A stretch of DNA of 64,000 bases from Tulasnella sp. 424 (Eukaryota; Basidiomycota; Agaricomycetes; Cantharellales; Tulasnellaceae), in contig WSUB01000171.1 of NCBI GenBank assembly GCA_019633425.1, forward strand, positions 20,676 through 84,675, in the 5' to 3' direction. Shown here one piece after another: positions 31,847-43,195 of the stretch (position 1 is the first letter of the stretch; each line of letters begins with the position of its first letter). Both the position numbers and the translations under genes were made by a program. The notes beneath the pieces are model-generated. The model ran no database searches and had not been told where the DNA came from. It saw only the letters and a list, made by a program, of their open reading frames with translations.

Positions 31847-33777
31847 CTAGAAACCAGTTCCCGCAAGAATATTCTTAATATCCGTAGCAAAGTAATGGTG
31901 GACCCCAGGCGACTATGGAAGGTAACAAATACTGAGCGATTCGAACGGCTCGATAGACGCAACAAGTCACTCACCACGTGGTAATTGTTGCACCAAACAA
32001 GGTTGGTGGCGCTGCCATACTGTATTGCGGCATAACGAACCGTTAATTAAGGATTATTATCAAACCGGGAAAGGGCTACGTACCGAAGTAGCATCCTGGA
32101 AGCCATAGCTAGACGGGGAGTTGAGGATTTGGCCGAGTTTTGTGTTCGAGTCGTACAACCAAGTCTTGGTCTGAGTATAACCCCCGTCGTAAGCCTGTTG
32201 CTTAAATGATGCGGCATATCATTACTTACTCCAGACGCGGTAGCCTTCCAGGAATTGATCTTAGCTGCGAGTTTTGTGTTGAATCCGTCGAGAACGATCT
32301 TCTCGGCGGCAGTAGCTGAGGATCCTTGGGACGTCATCTGAGGGCGTGGGATGAAGTGAGGATCAACCTAATCAAATTGAAGTGGTTGGGCCACGTACGA
32401 AAGGAGAGCGGTCAACACAAGGGATGTTGATGAACAGGAAGTTGCGTCCTCCAACATCGTATACCTTCTGCACCAGGGCGAAGTAGGCATTTAACTAATA
32501 GAGTCCATGTTCGTAAGCCCTCATCCCCCTAAAGTGTATATGAACTCACAAGAGTGTCGGAAAAGCTAAAGGAGTCAAAGGAAAGTATTTAGCAAGTGGT
32601 CAAACAGATAATTTATAATACCCTACGCGGCGCGGTCGCCAGATTGGTAATAGCTGTTACCTACATTTCACGAGATCGGTTATGAGTGCTTGATCTCTAA
32701 GCTGGGAGAAATGCCTCACCGATGTCGTTGATACCAATGAAGAAGCTGAAGATCGAATTAGAGCTCGTCCAAGGGGCGTAAGATGGCTTGGAGCCAACGT
32801 TGTTAAGGAACTGGTTGACTTGGTCGGTCATACTCAAGACGGTTGAGGTGTACGGAGTAACCAAAGTCGCATCAATGGTGGCTCCGCTGCCAAAGGATGG
32901 AGATGATCGGCAACAGGTAAAGACAACGAGCCGACGACCATAGCTTACCCGTAAGCAAAGTTATAGCTGTAGGTGTATGACTCATTGTATGAGACGATCA
33001 TCTCATCAATCCAGTTAGTAAAAGATCCGCATGCGGTGTAACCGCTATAAATATCTATATTAGCATTCTTCATCCGACGGTTCTCGGCTCCAATCGGCTT
33101 ACGGGTAAGCAGGATTGCCAAAGACGTTCGCGGCACTGGGCTTGGTGCTCGTGATATCAAAGCCCTGAAAGAATGTTTCACACAGGTGAAGGTTTCCGAA
33201 GAGACGAGATTGAAATATATCCACCCACGGTCTGAGTGTAAGAGTCGCCGAATGAGAACCAGTAATGAGGCGAGCCAGCAGGGGGAGTGACAGATGCACT
33301 AGAGGTAGTGGAAGATTTGGTTGTAGTGGTTGACGACTTGGTGGTAATGGTGGTGGTGCTCGTCTTGCTTGAGGAGCTGGATGTCTTGGAAGTGGTGGTG
33401 GTAGTTGCGCTACCTGGGATGCACTGAGAGTACCTACGAGTGATTGATTGCTTAGAGCCATGACCCGGCCCAGCGATCCAGAAGACAGTGCGCCCAGACT
33501 CACCAATCGTTCTGGTAAGTGCAGACGCAGCCGCCAGTGCACGTCGTGCTTCCGGTCCAGTCTATTTTTCAAGTACAACATGAACCGATCAATCATCCAT
33601 CCCAGAACTAGAATTGAGGATGAAGTCTCACTGATGCCTCCACCTACGAGGATCATAAATCTGTGTGAGCCCTGGCTTGATTCTTATCGACTACGGGCAC
33701 TTACATTGCTCATAGCACGCCTGAACACTACCTAAAAGAGAGGCTGCTGCTGCAAAGAGAGTGATGAGACGAACCAT
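31847..33777 (-). CDS. Secreted CBM1-GDSL esterase (374 aa), array gene 4
   Basis: Fourteen exons, in coding order: 33705-33777, 33632-33643, 33504-33561, 33229-33433, 33103-33164, 32949-33044, 32720-32886, 32627-32660, 32550-32565, 32399-32494, 32230-32337, 32084-32170, 31975-32019, 31847-31912. Signal peptide MVRLITLFAAAASLLGSVQA, CBM1 (CYEQCGGINWTGSTTC, TYQNDWYSQCIP), a linker of about 45 residues, then PHYWFSFGDSY, SFFIGINDIGNSYYQSGD and WCNNYHVSPGVHHYFA. Intact, with the standard exon set. Role as for its neighbours: extracellular SGNH-fold esterase carried to cellulose by its CBM. Confidence 0.83.
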
Positions 33778-33869
33778 GATGGAATGAGCTGAGGACCCTG
33801 TTACAATCGTTGAACGGGGAGAGGAAGCGATCGAGCACAATCTCATTCGTTCTAGTTCTCGACATCGTT

Positions 33870-33880
33870 CTTAAGTACCC
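33870..33880 (-). promoter_or_regulatory. TATA-like core element of GDSL gene 4
   Basis: The minus strand reads gggtacttaag, 93 bases from the start codon. Confidence 0.5.
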
Positions 33881-34542
33881 AACGAGTGCTGAGATCTTTG
33901 TCGGCCGGAAGATCATCCCTTTGGGAGAAAGGGCGAAAAAGGTGGGAGAAATTGGGTTCGCGTTAAGCAAGGGACGTGCGAACTCCGCGATTGCTCCGTC
34001 CAGTCGCCAAGCCGCCAAGCCGCCCTCCAATTGAATCCTAGGGAGCAGGGGCCGAAGTTGGGATTGACGGGGCTTTTGGGCTTCCTCTGTCGCCGAGAAT
34101 AAGTCTGAGCCAACCCGCGGCTCTACCGAGGGTAGCCGAAACACAGACACAGGTGATCGGAAAGATGTTACTGTTCTCGACTTCTTTCTTCAGGAAGATG
34201 GCTAGAAAGCAGTGTTTAGGCGTTCTTTTGGAATCTCGATGGTGTCCGAAGTGGTGATAAAGTGATCATTATCCGGAATGTGACTTGGGCGGTGACCCGG
34301 GCGGCAGAATCGACTCGGACCAGAGCGGAGTAGTAATGTAAGTTTGAGATGGGATGGGATTGGAAGACTTTGGGTTGTTACTCTGACAAAGGAAGCGTTG
34401 AGTGTGCAGCTGACTACTAACGCACGTCCAAGCTATATTGACGGTGGGCTAGCAGCGAGACTTGTTTTATCTGCGGGCAGCCATCAAGCGCACGTGGGGC
34501 TGAGAAGAACGATATAGATTTGACCGCAACCGATGAGACAGA
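33881..34542. other. Intergenic between GDSL genes 4 and 5
   Basis: Upstream region of gene 4 with partial similarity to 30390-30700. No gene seen. Confidence 0.4.
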
Positions 34543-36520
34543 TTAGAAACCCGTTCCAGAAAGGACCGTCTTGATATCACCGGCAAAGTAATGGTGGACT
34601 CCAGGAGACTACGGAGGAAACACCGCTAAGCCGTTTGAACGTCTTAATAGTTACAATAAGTAACTTACCACGTGGAGATTGTTGCACCAGACAAGGTTAG
34701 TGGCACTGCCATACTATATCGCGGAAACGAAAAAGCGTAAACAAATATCAGCCATAAATCTAAAAGGGCGTCGTACCGTGCTGTTGTCCTGGAAGCCGTA
34801 CGCAGTGGGATTGTCGAGGATTTGGCCGAGTCTCGTGTTTGAATCGTATAGATAAGTGCTTGCCTAGTAATCCCCTTCAGTACTGGTGTACCTCCTAGGT
34901 AAGCAAACATAGAAATACTCACCCCGGACACGGTTGCCTTCCAGGAAGTAATTTTGGTGGCGAGCTTCGTGTTGAAACCGTCGAGGACAACCTTCTCGGC
35001 TGCTGTAGTCGAAGAACCTTGGGAGACCATCTAATAATGCCGAATGGAGTTATTTTTGACCTCATCGTGTTAGGGAAATAAGATCTCATACGTAAGGAGA
35101 GCGGTCAACGCAAGGGACGTTGATGAACAGGAAGTTGCGGGCCCCGACATCGTAAACCTTCTGCACCAGCGCAAAGTAGGCATCCAACTGTGGTGGCTAT
35201 ATCAGTGGGCAGTTCTATCCCGAGGAAATACATAGGCTCACCAGAGTATCGGAGAACCTAAATACGGGATAAAACGGGATTAGCATGTCAGCCGACGAAG
35301 AAAAATATGTACAACGTACGCAGCGCGGTCGCCAGATTGGTACCAGCTGTTGCCTGTATTTCATAGAGTCGTACGTTAGGTATCCCACTCTCTGTATCAG
35401 GGTATATGTCTTACCAATGTCATTGATACCGATGAAGAAGCTGAAAACAGAGTTGGAGCTAGTCCAAGGAGCATACGATGGCTTGGAGCCGACATTGTTA
35501 AGGAACTCGTTGACTTGGTCGGTCATACTCAAAACAGTCGAGGTGTATGGAGCGACCAAGGTGGCATCGATGGTGGCCCCTCTGTGAGAGAATTTTCAAA
35601 ATATCAGCATAAAGGAACAGCAGAGAAGCAACAAAGGTTTCTAACCCATAGGCAAAGTTGTAGCTGTAGATGTATGATTCATTGTATGAAACAATCATTT
35701 CGTCGATCCAGTTGGTATAAGATCCGCAAGCCGTGTAACCGCTGTGAGACTGCGGGATGAGTTTACACTGAGAGATATCGTTCATCTCCAATTGACTTAC
35801 GGGTAAGCAGGGTTTCCGAAGACGTTCGAGTCGCTGGGCTTGGTACTTGTGATATCGAAGCCCTAGAAAGGGGTGCCACACAATGATGAGACTTTCCGAG
35901 ATAGGTAACATAGCATGGACCTACAGTTTGAGTGTAAGAATCACCGAACGAGAACCAGTAGTGGGGTGACCCAGCGCTGGGTGTGGCGGATGTGCTCGAA
36001 GTCGTGGATGATTTTGTCGTGGAGCTACTAGTCTTGCTTGTAGTCGTAGAAGTGCTCGAAGTTTTTGTGGTGGTGGTCGTCGACGAACTTTTGGTGGTGG
36101 TCGCGGTGGTCGTGGTCTTGCTTGAGCTGGAGGTTGTGGCGGTCGTGGTGGAACTCGATGGAATGCATTGATAGTACCTAAAGATTGACCGTGGTCGCAG
36201 TTTAGTCGAAAGGGAAAGGGACATGGTTTTAGAAACTTCACCAATCATTTTGGTAGGTGCAAACACAGCCACCAGAACATGTCGTGCTTCCAGTCCAGTC
36301 TAGTGTTTCAAATGAATATATTGTTGATTGCTGCTGCGGGGTGAGAATGATGGACAAAAACGCTTACTTATACCTCCACCTAAGTTCGTAGAAAATCTCG
36401 GTCAGCCCGCCAGTAAGAGCCTCGCGATTAACTCTAATAGCCCATACATTGTTCATAGCAAGCCTGAGCGCTGCCTATAAGAGAGGCGGTCGCCGTAATG
36501 AGAGCAACGAGACGAATCAT
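34543..36520 (-). CDS. Secreted CBM1-GDSL esterase (390 aa), array gene 5
   Basis: Fourteen exons, in coding order: 36448-36520, 36368-36379, 36242-36299, 35925-36177, 35801-35862, 35646-35741, 35415-35581, 35320-35353, 35242-35257, 35092-35187, 34923-35030, 34777-34863, 34669-34713, 34543-34608. Signal peptide MIRLVALITATASLIGSAQA, CBM1 (CYEQCGGINWTGSTTC, TYQNDWYYQCIP), Ser/Thr linker of about 60 residues, GDSL blocks PHYWFSFGDSY, SFFIGINDIGNSWYQSGD, NFLFINVPCVD and WCNNLHVSPGVHHYFA. It is closest to gene 4 in the GDSL core, which suggests a late duplication. No defect is visible. Confidence 0.83.
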
Positions 36521-36609
36521 ACCGAAATAAGTCGAAGAGTACGTTGTAATCGCCGAAAAACGAGAGGTACGGGTAGAGGGCAATCGGGTCGATTCCGAAT
36601 TTTGATGCC

Positions 36610-36621
36610 CTTTAAGTATCC
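36610..36621 (-). promoter_or_regulatory. TATA-like core element of GDSL gene 5
   Basis: The minus strand reads ggatacttaaag, 90 bases from the start codon. Confidence 0.5.
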
Positions 36622-38371
36622 AATAGCTTTGAGCGCACCGTCAGTCGGGACTACATCCTTATGGACGAGAAAGAGTGAAGGAGAATAAAGTCGGCGACCG
36701 CGTAAGTGAGCGACTTGCAAATTCCGCAGATGCTCCGTTCAGCCGCTTCCCTGTCAACAACCTCCGCCTCCGGCCAAACTTCCAAATAATGGAGTTTAAA
36801 AGTGGTCAGGAACGAAGGTTGGTTTAGATAAGAGGACATACCCCGCTTTTTCTATCGCTGAGAAAGGTCTGAGCCAACCCCTGACTGTACCGACAGCTGG
36901 CCAACCTACACAGGCTCAAGCAATGGGCAAAGCCAAACATCTCTTCTCAAAAGTAGATGTATATCAAATGATCCCTATACGCTTTATGGCGCGGTAGTCG
37001 GAAATGATGCTGGATGTGGTAACTCCGAATATGATCCAGGTTTGGATCGGGGTAGCAGCCAAACCAACTCGGACTATGGAAAGATGTAGCATCGGGGTGA
37101 TGGGAAGAATTGAAGCCTCAATGGCTACTCTCGCGAGAAGCTTCAAATTCGGCAGGAACTCAGACCTTGCCGTTTGGGCAATTTTTAGGAACAAGGCGAC
37201 AGAACCCTTGCCGTAAAGAAGAATACCTGCCGAAATCAGATCCGCAGCTCGTTTGACCAAATCTTGCGAAGCTAATAACGGCGACCCGCAACGCAACCGC
37301 CCCGAATTCGGCGAAACGGTGGCTGAAAATCCAAAAACAGGAAGTCGTCACATTACGTGGGCACAGCCATGTATGAGTTGCATACTATTTTTAGGTCGCT
37401 GGCCATCCACTAAGGTACCCTCGAAGCTCGAAGCTTCCCTCATTTAGAGCGCCCAATCTCGGTGCGTTGATCCGGGGAAACCCGGATTCCCGAGGTGCTG
37501 CCCTTGCCGGTACGTCGCCGTCTCAGGAAAGCCGCGCGAAATCCCACGCCACGCAGAGATAGGCTCTTTTTATTATTTATTGTTTCCTTTTTATTTTCCC
37601 CCTCAGGATCGCTGGACCTCCAACCAAGCCAGAAGCGACGTGTATATTGAAGCTAATGAATCGATTAATCGCCAAGCGAGCCGGGATATGTCGATACGGC
37701 GACCCCTTCGACGGCAGAAACCCTCCCAATCCCGGGAAATGACCCCTCAGAAACCCTCATACGTAGTTAAGCTCTGGGTCCCGAAGGACATCCGAAACGC
37801 CGTCGGGACTTCCCCACCGCCGTATAATCTCACGCAACGCGACCCGCCACCACTGTCAGGAACTCGACCGACACGATGGGATGTGGAGACATTGGACGCT
37901 GTAGGAATTAATATACTTCAAAAGGTCAAACAGGATGTACGTCTTAAACGTATTAAGACTTCGGGGAATTTCAAAAAGAGAAAGCCGCTCCTCACGAATT
38001 AGAAATTGCTTGCCAAGGCGAGATATGCACCAGAGTCGGATCACCTTTTACACTTGGAAAACTCCTCAGAGTATCGTAGAAACTACCAGGCGAGAGCTTT
38101 GTTCGCCGAAAGCGAAGAAATTGCGGTCAAGCCGACGCCGGATGGTGGTCTCCTGGAGCGAAGCCTGGTTGATTGTGTCGAGCGACGTGATCACGACCTT
38201 TCGCGGTACGAGAGGTGGTAATACCTCCAATGAGATCATAAAGCGCAGACGTCCCGTTGTAGCCGAAATAATGGTGCAACTTATCACAGTGAAATGGCTT
38301 TGGGTTTGAGTGAGAAGGCCGATTCTGCTGCGCGGATGCCTAGGTTTTGGCATTCTTCCTAATCATAGGAT
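36622..38371. other. Intergenic with possible decayed GDSL 3' sequence
   Basis: No intact gene. On the minus strand near 38250-38280 the translation LHHYFGYNGTS, directly after a possible acceptor, resembles the VHHYFAGDI end of the GDSL genes and may be what is left of a sixth GDSL domain. Open frames at 36964-37296 (minus) and 37580-38002 (plus) have no known domain. Confidence 0.3.
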
Positions 38372-38851
38372 TCAGTATTCCGTAAAATTCCCCATCGTGA
38401 ACAATATAATAAAATTCTGCGGTAAAAACGTCTGGGACTCTGAAAGAAATCAACGGCTGGGTGTCGTGGTCCCGGTAGTGCTCGCGGTTGTTGTCGTACT
38501 GGGAGCGAGGCATTGGCTGTACCTACATCCAAACCGTTGTCAGTTAAGTGCTGCTCTCCAAATGCAGCTATGTCATGAGATCAAAGAGCGAACCAAGGAT
38601 TGATATATGTACAAACGGTGTCTACGGGGCAGGCGGCGCTGCCAGTCCAGCCTAAGCCAAGAGGTCGGATCAGCGATTGCAGCGGAGAAAGACCATGACA
38701 CAGCCAAACCTATTCCTCCACCTGTAAAATCAATAAATAATGTTAGTTATGAATCAACGAAGCTCAGCATTAACTTACATTGCTCCCAGCGAGCACGAAC
38801 GCCAACTAGAAGGCACGTGGATGCAGCAAGATAGGTGAGGAAACGAGCCAT
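38372..38851 (-). CDS. CBM1-only secreted protein, truncated sixth member of the array (97 aa)
   Basis: Four exons, in coding order: 38779-38851, 38710-38721, 38594-38651, 38372-38522. The first three are 73, 12 and 58 nt, exactly as in GDSL genes 3, 4 and 5. The product has a signal peptide (MARFLTYLAASTCLLVGVRA), a complete CBM1 (WEQCGGIGWTGSAAC, CTYINPWYSQCL) with better canonical residues than its neighbours, a short Thr-rich tail, then a basic unrelated end where the GDSL domain should begin. It is either a degraded GDSL gene or a new small secreted cellulose-binding protein. Expression is unknown; the TATA-like element is kept. Confidence 0.6.
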
Positions 38852-38907
38852 AGTGTGATGAGCAGAAGTGTCGATTGCGCTTGATGGGTCAAGTGGCTTT
38901 CATGAGG

Positions 38908-38917
38908 CTTAAATACC
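38908..38917 (-). promoter_or_regulatory. TATA-like core element of the CBM1-only gene
   Basis: The minus strand reads ggtatttaag, 57 bases from the start codon; same family of elements as before genes 3-5. Confidence 0.45.
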
Positions 38918-39575
38918 TGACAGAGTTCCAAGCCGGACGCACGCATCGGCATGTTATGCGACCGCCGGTCCAAGTCACCCGCCGGCTGTTCCGTAATACT
39001 CAGACAAGGAAATTGCTGCTGAGGACTTGATTTACATCGAGAAGCACAGAGGGTGCCTTGATTACCGTTCTCTTGGCACCGAAAACATGTGAACCTACCC
39101 GTGACTCTTCCGATGGCCGCCCGGAACGGGAAGAAGTTAACTGATCATGAGAGTGGTACTCGATCGCTAAATGCTCTCTACACAGATAAGATACGCGGCC
39201 TAACATGATAGACGTAAAGGGGTTTCGATTTCTCGAGCCTCTTGGCCGATTGGATCTTTGCATAGAGGCCCAACGTTTCACCGATAACTCTGCATGGCTC
39301 ATGGTAGTCACTGAAGAATTTACCAGGAAGAAGAGATCTATGTTGGGCTGGATCCTACCAGGCATCATGTCGGACGAACGGTTGCCTCATGACAGGTGGC
39401 GTCATCCACAAAACTTTCAAGCGTCTTGATTGAGAGAGCAGAGGAAAGTTCGAAAGTGTGAGGCGGCTCAATTCACGTGATGTAGGGGCCAACAAGCTCC
39501 ACGCATAGATTCGGACTCGCAGATCCCGAAACCGAAAATTCCCGGTAGCACACCAACAACGTAATATTAAAACAT
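38918..39575. other. Intergenic, nothing recognised
   Basis: Frames at 39000-39368 (minus) and 39205-39429 (plus) show no domain or splice logic. Holds the 3' flank of the MYND gene. Confidence 0.4.
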
Positions 39576-41059
39576 TTACCACGGCACGTTCTGGTTTGGA
39601 ACCTTGTCAAGAGCCAAACTCAACTCGAAATCACCGGTTCTCTTTGCCCATAGGTAGATTTTCATCCCCATGAATCCTTTCTCTCTCACCAATTCCGCGA
39701 TTTGCTCAAACAGCGTCGGGTTGTCGTCCCTATTGAAGTACGTCTCGAGGGCCCTCGTTCGGTCGTACACCATCATATGGGGTGAGCCGTTATACTGGGC
39801 TTTGATCAGGAACGGGTTGTCTCCGTGTTCATTTGGAGGAACCTCCTCTTCACCTTTCTTCGGCTTCGTTCCGGTTGTCGTATTTATTCTTGCACTAGAC
39901 AAGCTTTGACTGGAGACAAACGCTCCATCCTCGATCCCGAACAAAGAAGTGCTGCCGAACGGCATAGCCGACCACGTCGCCTTGGACAATTTATTGCACG
40001 TTTTCTTGTGTATCGCCCAGTCCCCCTTTTGACATTCTGTTCCAAAAAGCGTGATGAGTCAAGGACCGCCGGATTTGTGAAGCGTAAAAGACGCACCTGG
40101 GCTGCAGTAATGTGTCGCTACAGGGAGCATTAATGATGAGCTATCGACGCTACGGGAACCTCACCCCCACCACTTACATTGACATTGAGCACAGCGCGTT
40201 TTGCTTTGTTTCCCACATACGGCACAGGAGAGGTCCCGTGTTAATCGAGCGATGTCGGCCTTCTCGATGGGACCTACGGGCAGGATGAATGACGCTTTAA
40301 GGTGTGCCGTCTTGTATCCAGAGTCCGTTGGTACTCGACCAGAGTTGAGTGAGAGAAGCCGGTGGAGGAGCATGAGGGACCGCGTGGAGCATTGGAGACC
40401 CGTAAGCCGGCCCGTAGACGCATAATTCCAGAACGCGTATTCCCCTTGGGGTGACTTCCCATCTAGCCGAAACTGTACCACGAGGAGGGGTGTCCTGTCA
40501 TCCAGCTTCCGAACCTCAGCCACCTGTTTATATCGGAACATGAGATCAAAAGGCTCAGAATCAGATATATATATAGCGATGAACTCATTACCTTGATAAA
40601 CATAGCATGACTCGGCTCCGCGTCTTCAACCATCACTTCCTTGGACCCACCATCGACCTCCTCGCCCAGAATAGGAATCAGGGACCGTAAGGTGTGAAAT
40701 GGATCCAGATTCGGTGGAGGCCCAATTTTGCCCGTAGTCCGCTCCCGTTCTTCCCTCTCGATATCCTCCATTCCTAAACTCTCTTTGAGAGTTTGTCGAC
40801 GCAAGGCTGACTTGAGGTTCTTCTCCGTCCAGGTCGGGAGATTCACAAGGCCGATCGTTCCCGTTTTGACCACATCTCCTGTCCCCGTGGTCGCAAAATC
40901 AGGGTTATCGGGGAAGACCTGCGTGAGGTATTGTGCGGCGTCCAGAGCCCGATCTAACCGCTTTGAAAGCAATGAATCCGACATTTTGGTGGTGGTGGGA
41001 AGCTCAACCCCCATTGACGATAGCAATGAAAGGATATCTTCTCTGCTTGGGTCCAGCAT
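39576..41059 (-). CDS. MYND-type zinc-finger protein (431 aa)
   Basis: Four exons, in coding order: 40592-41059, 40178-40523, 40097-40117, 39576-40036. The MYND finger is assembled only after splicing: CAVCGKQSKTRCAQCQ in exon 2, STHYCSP across the 21-nt exon 3, then ECQKGDWAIHKKTC in exon 4, giving the C-x2-C, C-x2-C, C, C, H, C zinc pattern. Upstream residues 1-270 are an acidic and basic mixed region with no known domain (MLDPSREDILSLLSSMG at the start). Downstream is a conserved-looking C-terminal part with FLIKAQYNGSPHMMVYDRT. MYND fingers bind proline-rich partner peptides, so a scaffold or co-regulator role is inferred. Because the ATG directly follows a ctccag sequence, an extra 5' exon is not excluded. 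Confidence 0.78.
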
Positions 41060-42025
41060 CTGGAGGTATAATGCAATGGAGTGAGTAGTAGCTGATCGAG
41101 GCCGGGGGCGTGGTGGGATTCCTGGCCACAGCGTAGCTTGGACCAGGTCTCCACATCAAAAATGAAAAATGCTATCTCGCGATGGCTTTATTTGTTCGCT
41201 CCCCTGTTCCTTTTCGACGTTTGTTTCGACGTCCCTAAGTTCGCCGTTCGTTCCTTGCGAACTGTCTTTTCTCTGTATGCTGTGCTACCCACTGTTTCTT
41301 CGTTTTGTGAATAAAGCGCTTTTCCTTTGCTTCCTATTGTGTGTTTAGGGTGGTTACAACTGCTCCTCGCTTCCTTTCTTCCTTTCCCTCAGTCAGATAT
41401 TGCTCTCGTGTTATTTTCTCGTTTCCTCCGTACTACCAAACAAATCCGCAACTTTCCGCTCTGATCGCTGGTTAGTGCTCTCACGTTTTGACGTTACTTT
41501 CGCCATTCAGTTCGTGCCTGAACGTCGTCGATGCCGTCGTCTGGTTTCTCGCGCGACGACTACACGGTCTCAATCGCAATCGTTCCTACCTCCCCCCTCA
41601 TTTTCGTCCCTCTCTCGTCAAACCTATGCTTCCTCTACCTCCCTCCGCCATACTAGGGCTCGGAAGCCGGCTAATTGCGAGCGATTAAGTTGCCTTCACC
41701 GACCTCGTTTACCGCCATGTTCCCTGCCCTTCAACCACGCTCCGCTTGAGCGCTTGTCCTCTCTACGGTCCCTTCTACATGTCCCCTTTTCCTTCTCTTT
41801 GTTTTGCTTCGTCATATTCCGTTCCCTACTGCCTCATGCCCTTTCATCGTCCTCTTCTCGTTTTGCCTTTACATTTAGCTTTCCCCCCTCGCCTAACTAC
41901 TGCTCGCCGTCCCTACTGTCGGTCCTCGCTCCCCTCTAAAAGTATGAATATCGCTTCTCCACGCTCGTATCCTCTCCTCCAACCCATTCTTCTCTACTTC
42001 TCTACCTATTTCTCGCTCCCTTTCT
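41060..42025. promoter_or_regulatory. Divergent region with long pyrimidine-rich leader
   Basis: Between the MYND gene (minus) and family-A gene 1 (plus). From about 41395 to 42060 the plus strand is dominated by C/T runs, typical of highly transcribed basidiomycete promoters and leaders. Open frames inside (41400-41939, 41746-42051) are by-products of this composition. Confidence 0.45.
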
Positions 42026-43195
42026 ATGCTCCTCAATTTCTCTTTGATTAGCTTCCTTTCGCCTCAACAGGTACGCTTCTTTCTTTCCTCTGCTCCCAAT
42101 GGTTTTACGTTCTTACTTCTTCCTTTTTAGGCTTCACTCTTATGCATCCTCCTCACGATCCTCCCCATCATCTTTTCTCTTTACCGCCGGCGCGCTCGCA
42201 CCATCCCTTTTCGTCCCACAGCTTCCTTGCCCGTTGAATGCTGGGACTACATCTTCAACAACTGCACCCTTCAAGATGTCGTCTCATTTGCGCGGACCTC
42301 CTCTGCCTCTCTCCAATACTCTCGCTCTTACCTCGACCGCCGGGTTCGTGAAGCTTTGAACCCTTGGTTCCCGGACACCCTCGCCTTCCGTCGCCAGCTC
42401 AAGGAGCATAACGCCATCGTGTCTGGCTCCTTTGTTCTGGCGTTGGTGTCCGCTCCATCCTGGACCCCTAGAGATCTTGACGTATATGTCGGCTCTGCGG
42501 GTGGGTTTGATGCTTTAAGCCTCTACTTCGAGAACGACGGTTTCGAAGACGTCACCCCTCCACCCCCCCTGGCTGGCCTACTTCCCCAACCAGCATACCC
42601 TGGTGCCGTTGTCGTGGTCCCCCACATACCTCCGGAAGCGCAGATCCACACCTACCGCCGCTTTTCCAAGGTCAACGATCAAGGCACCGAGGTTTTCGTC
42701 GACCTCATCCGAACACGATCCACCCTTCCCGGAAACCTCGTTCTACAGTTCCCAGCGTCTTGCGCGATGAACTGGCTCACTGCCAATGAGATCGTCATGA
42801 CCTACCCTACGTTGACTTTGAGCAACGTCGCTCTCTTGCACCCTCACTGCCGTAAGCCTCCCACCGGTGCGCTCAAGATGCGGGAGGACATCTGGCTTGG
42901 CAAATACACCGCTCGAGGCTTCAGTCTCGCGCAGAACTCAGGCCACGTTCTCCCATATACTTGTGGAGAATCTTGTCCCCTTCTTGAGCGAAACACTCGC
43001 GATGCGTCCTGCCTTCGTATCACCTATGGAGATGAGCAGTGGACGGGGGATCGTCAACAAGACCCAACACTCTCGTGGCCTCCCCCTTGGTACCGCCCTG
43101 CGAAGCCCGTTTGCCTTCATCCTCGATGTCCGCGTCGAGAGTTCGTCCTGTCTCGCATTTTGCCCCGCGCTTTTGCGGCTTGGTTTTCCAAATAA
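42026..43195 (+). CDS. Family A gene 1: F-box-like plus nucleotidyltransferase-like protein (369 aa)
   Basis: Two exons: 42026-42070 and 42131-43195. Both the short first exon and its phase are repeated in the paralogue at 53711. Residues about 16-34 are hydrophobic (LLCILLTILPIIFSLY) then RRRAR, a possible membrane anchor. Residues 48-88 resemble an F-box (LPVECWDYIFNNCTLQDVV). Next is a nucleotidyltransferase-like core: GS at 114-115 (IVSGSFVLAL), D-x-D at 130/132 (PRDLDVYVGS) and a third Asp at about 206 (VFVDLIRT), the layout of DNA polymerase beta-type folds. The tail has paired cysteines (CGESCP ... CLHPRCP), perhaps metal-binding. Function unknown; the NTase reading is inference, since the spacing is looser than in classical enzymes. 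Confidence 0.7.

Noticed and set aside
37580..38002. 140-residue plus frame with charged residues
   Set aside because: No domain or paralogue; lies in decayed DNA beyond the GDSL array.
41400..42051. Ser/Pro-rich plus frames before family A gene 1
   Set aside because: Arise from C/T-rich leader sequence; the paralogue supports the start at 42026 instead.
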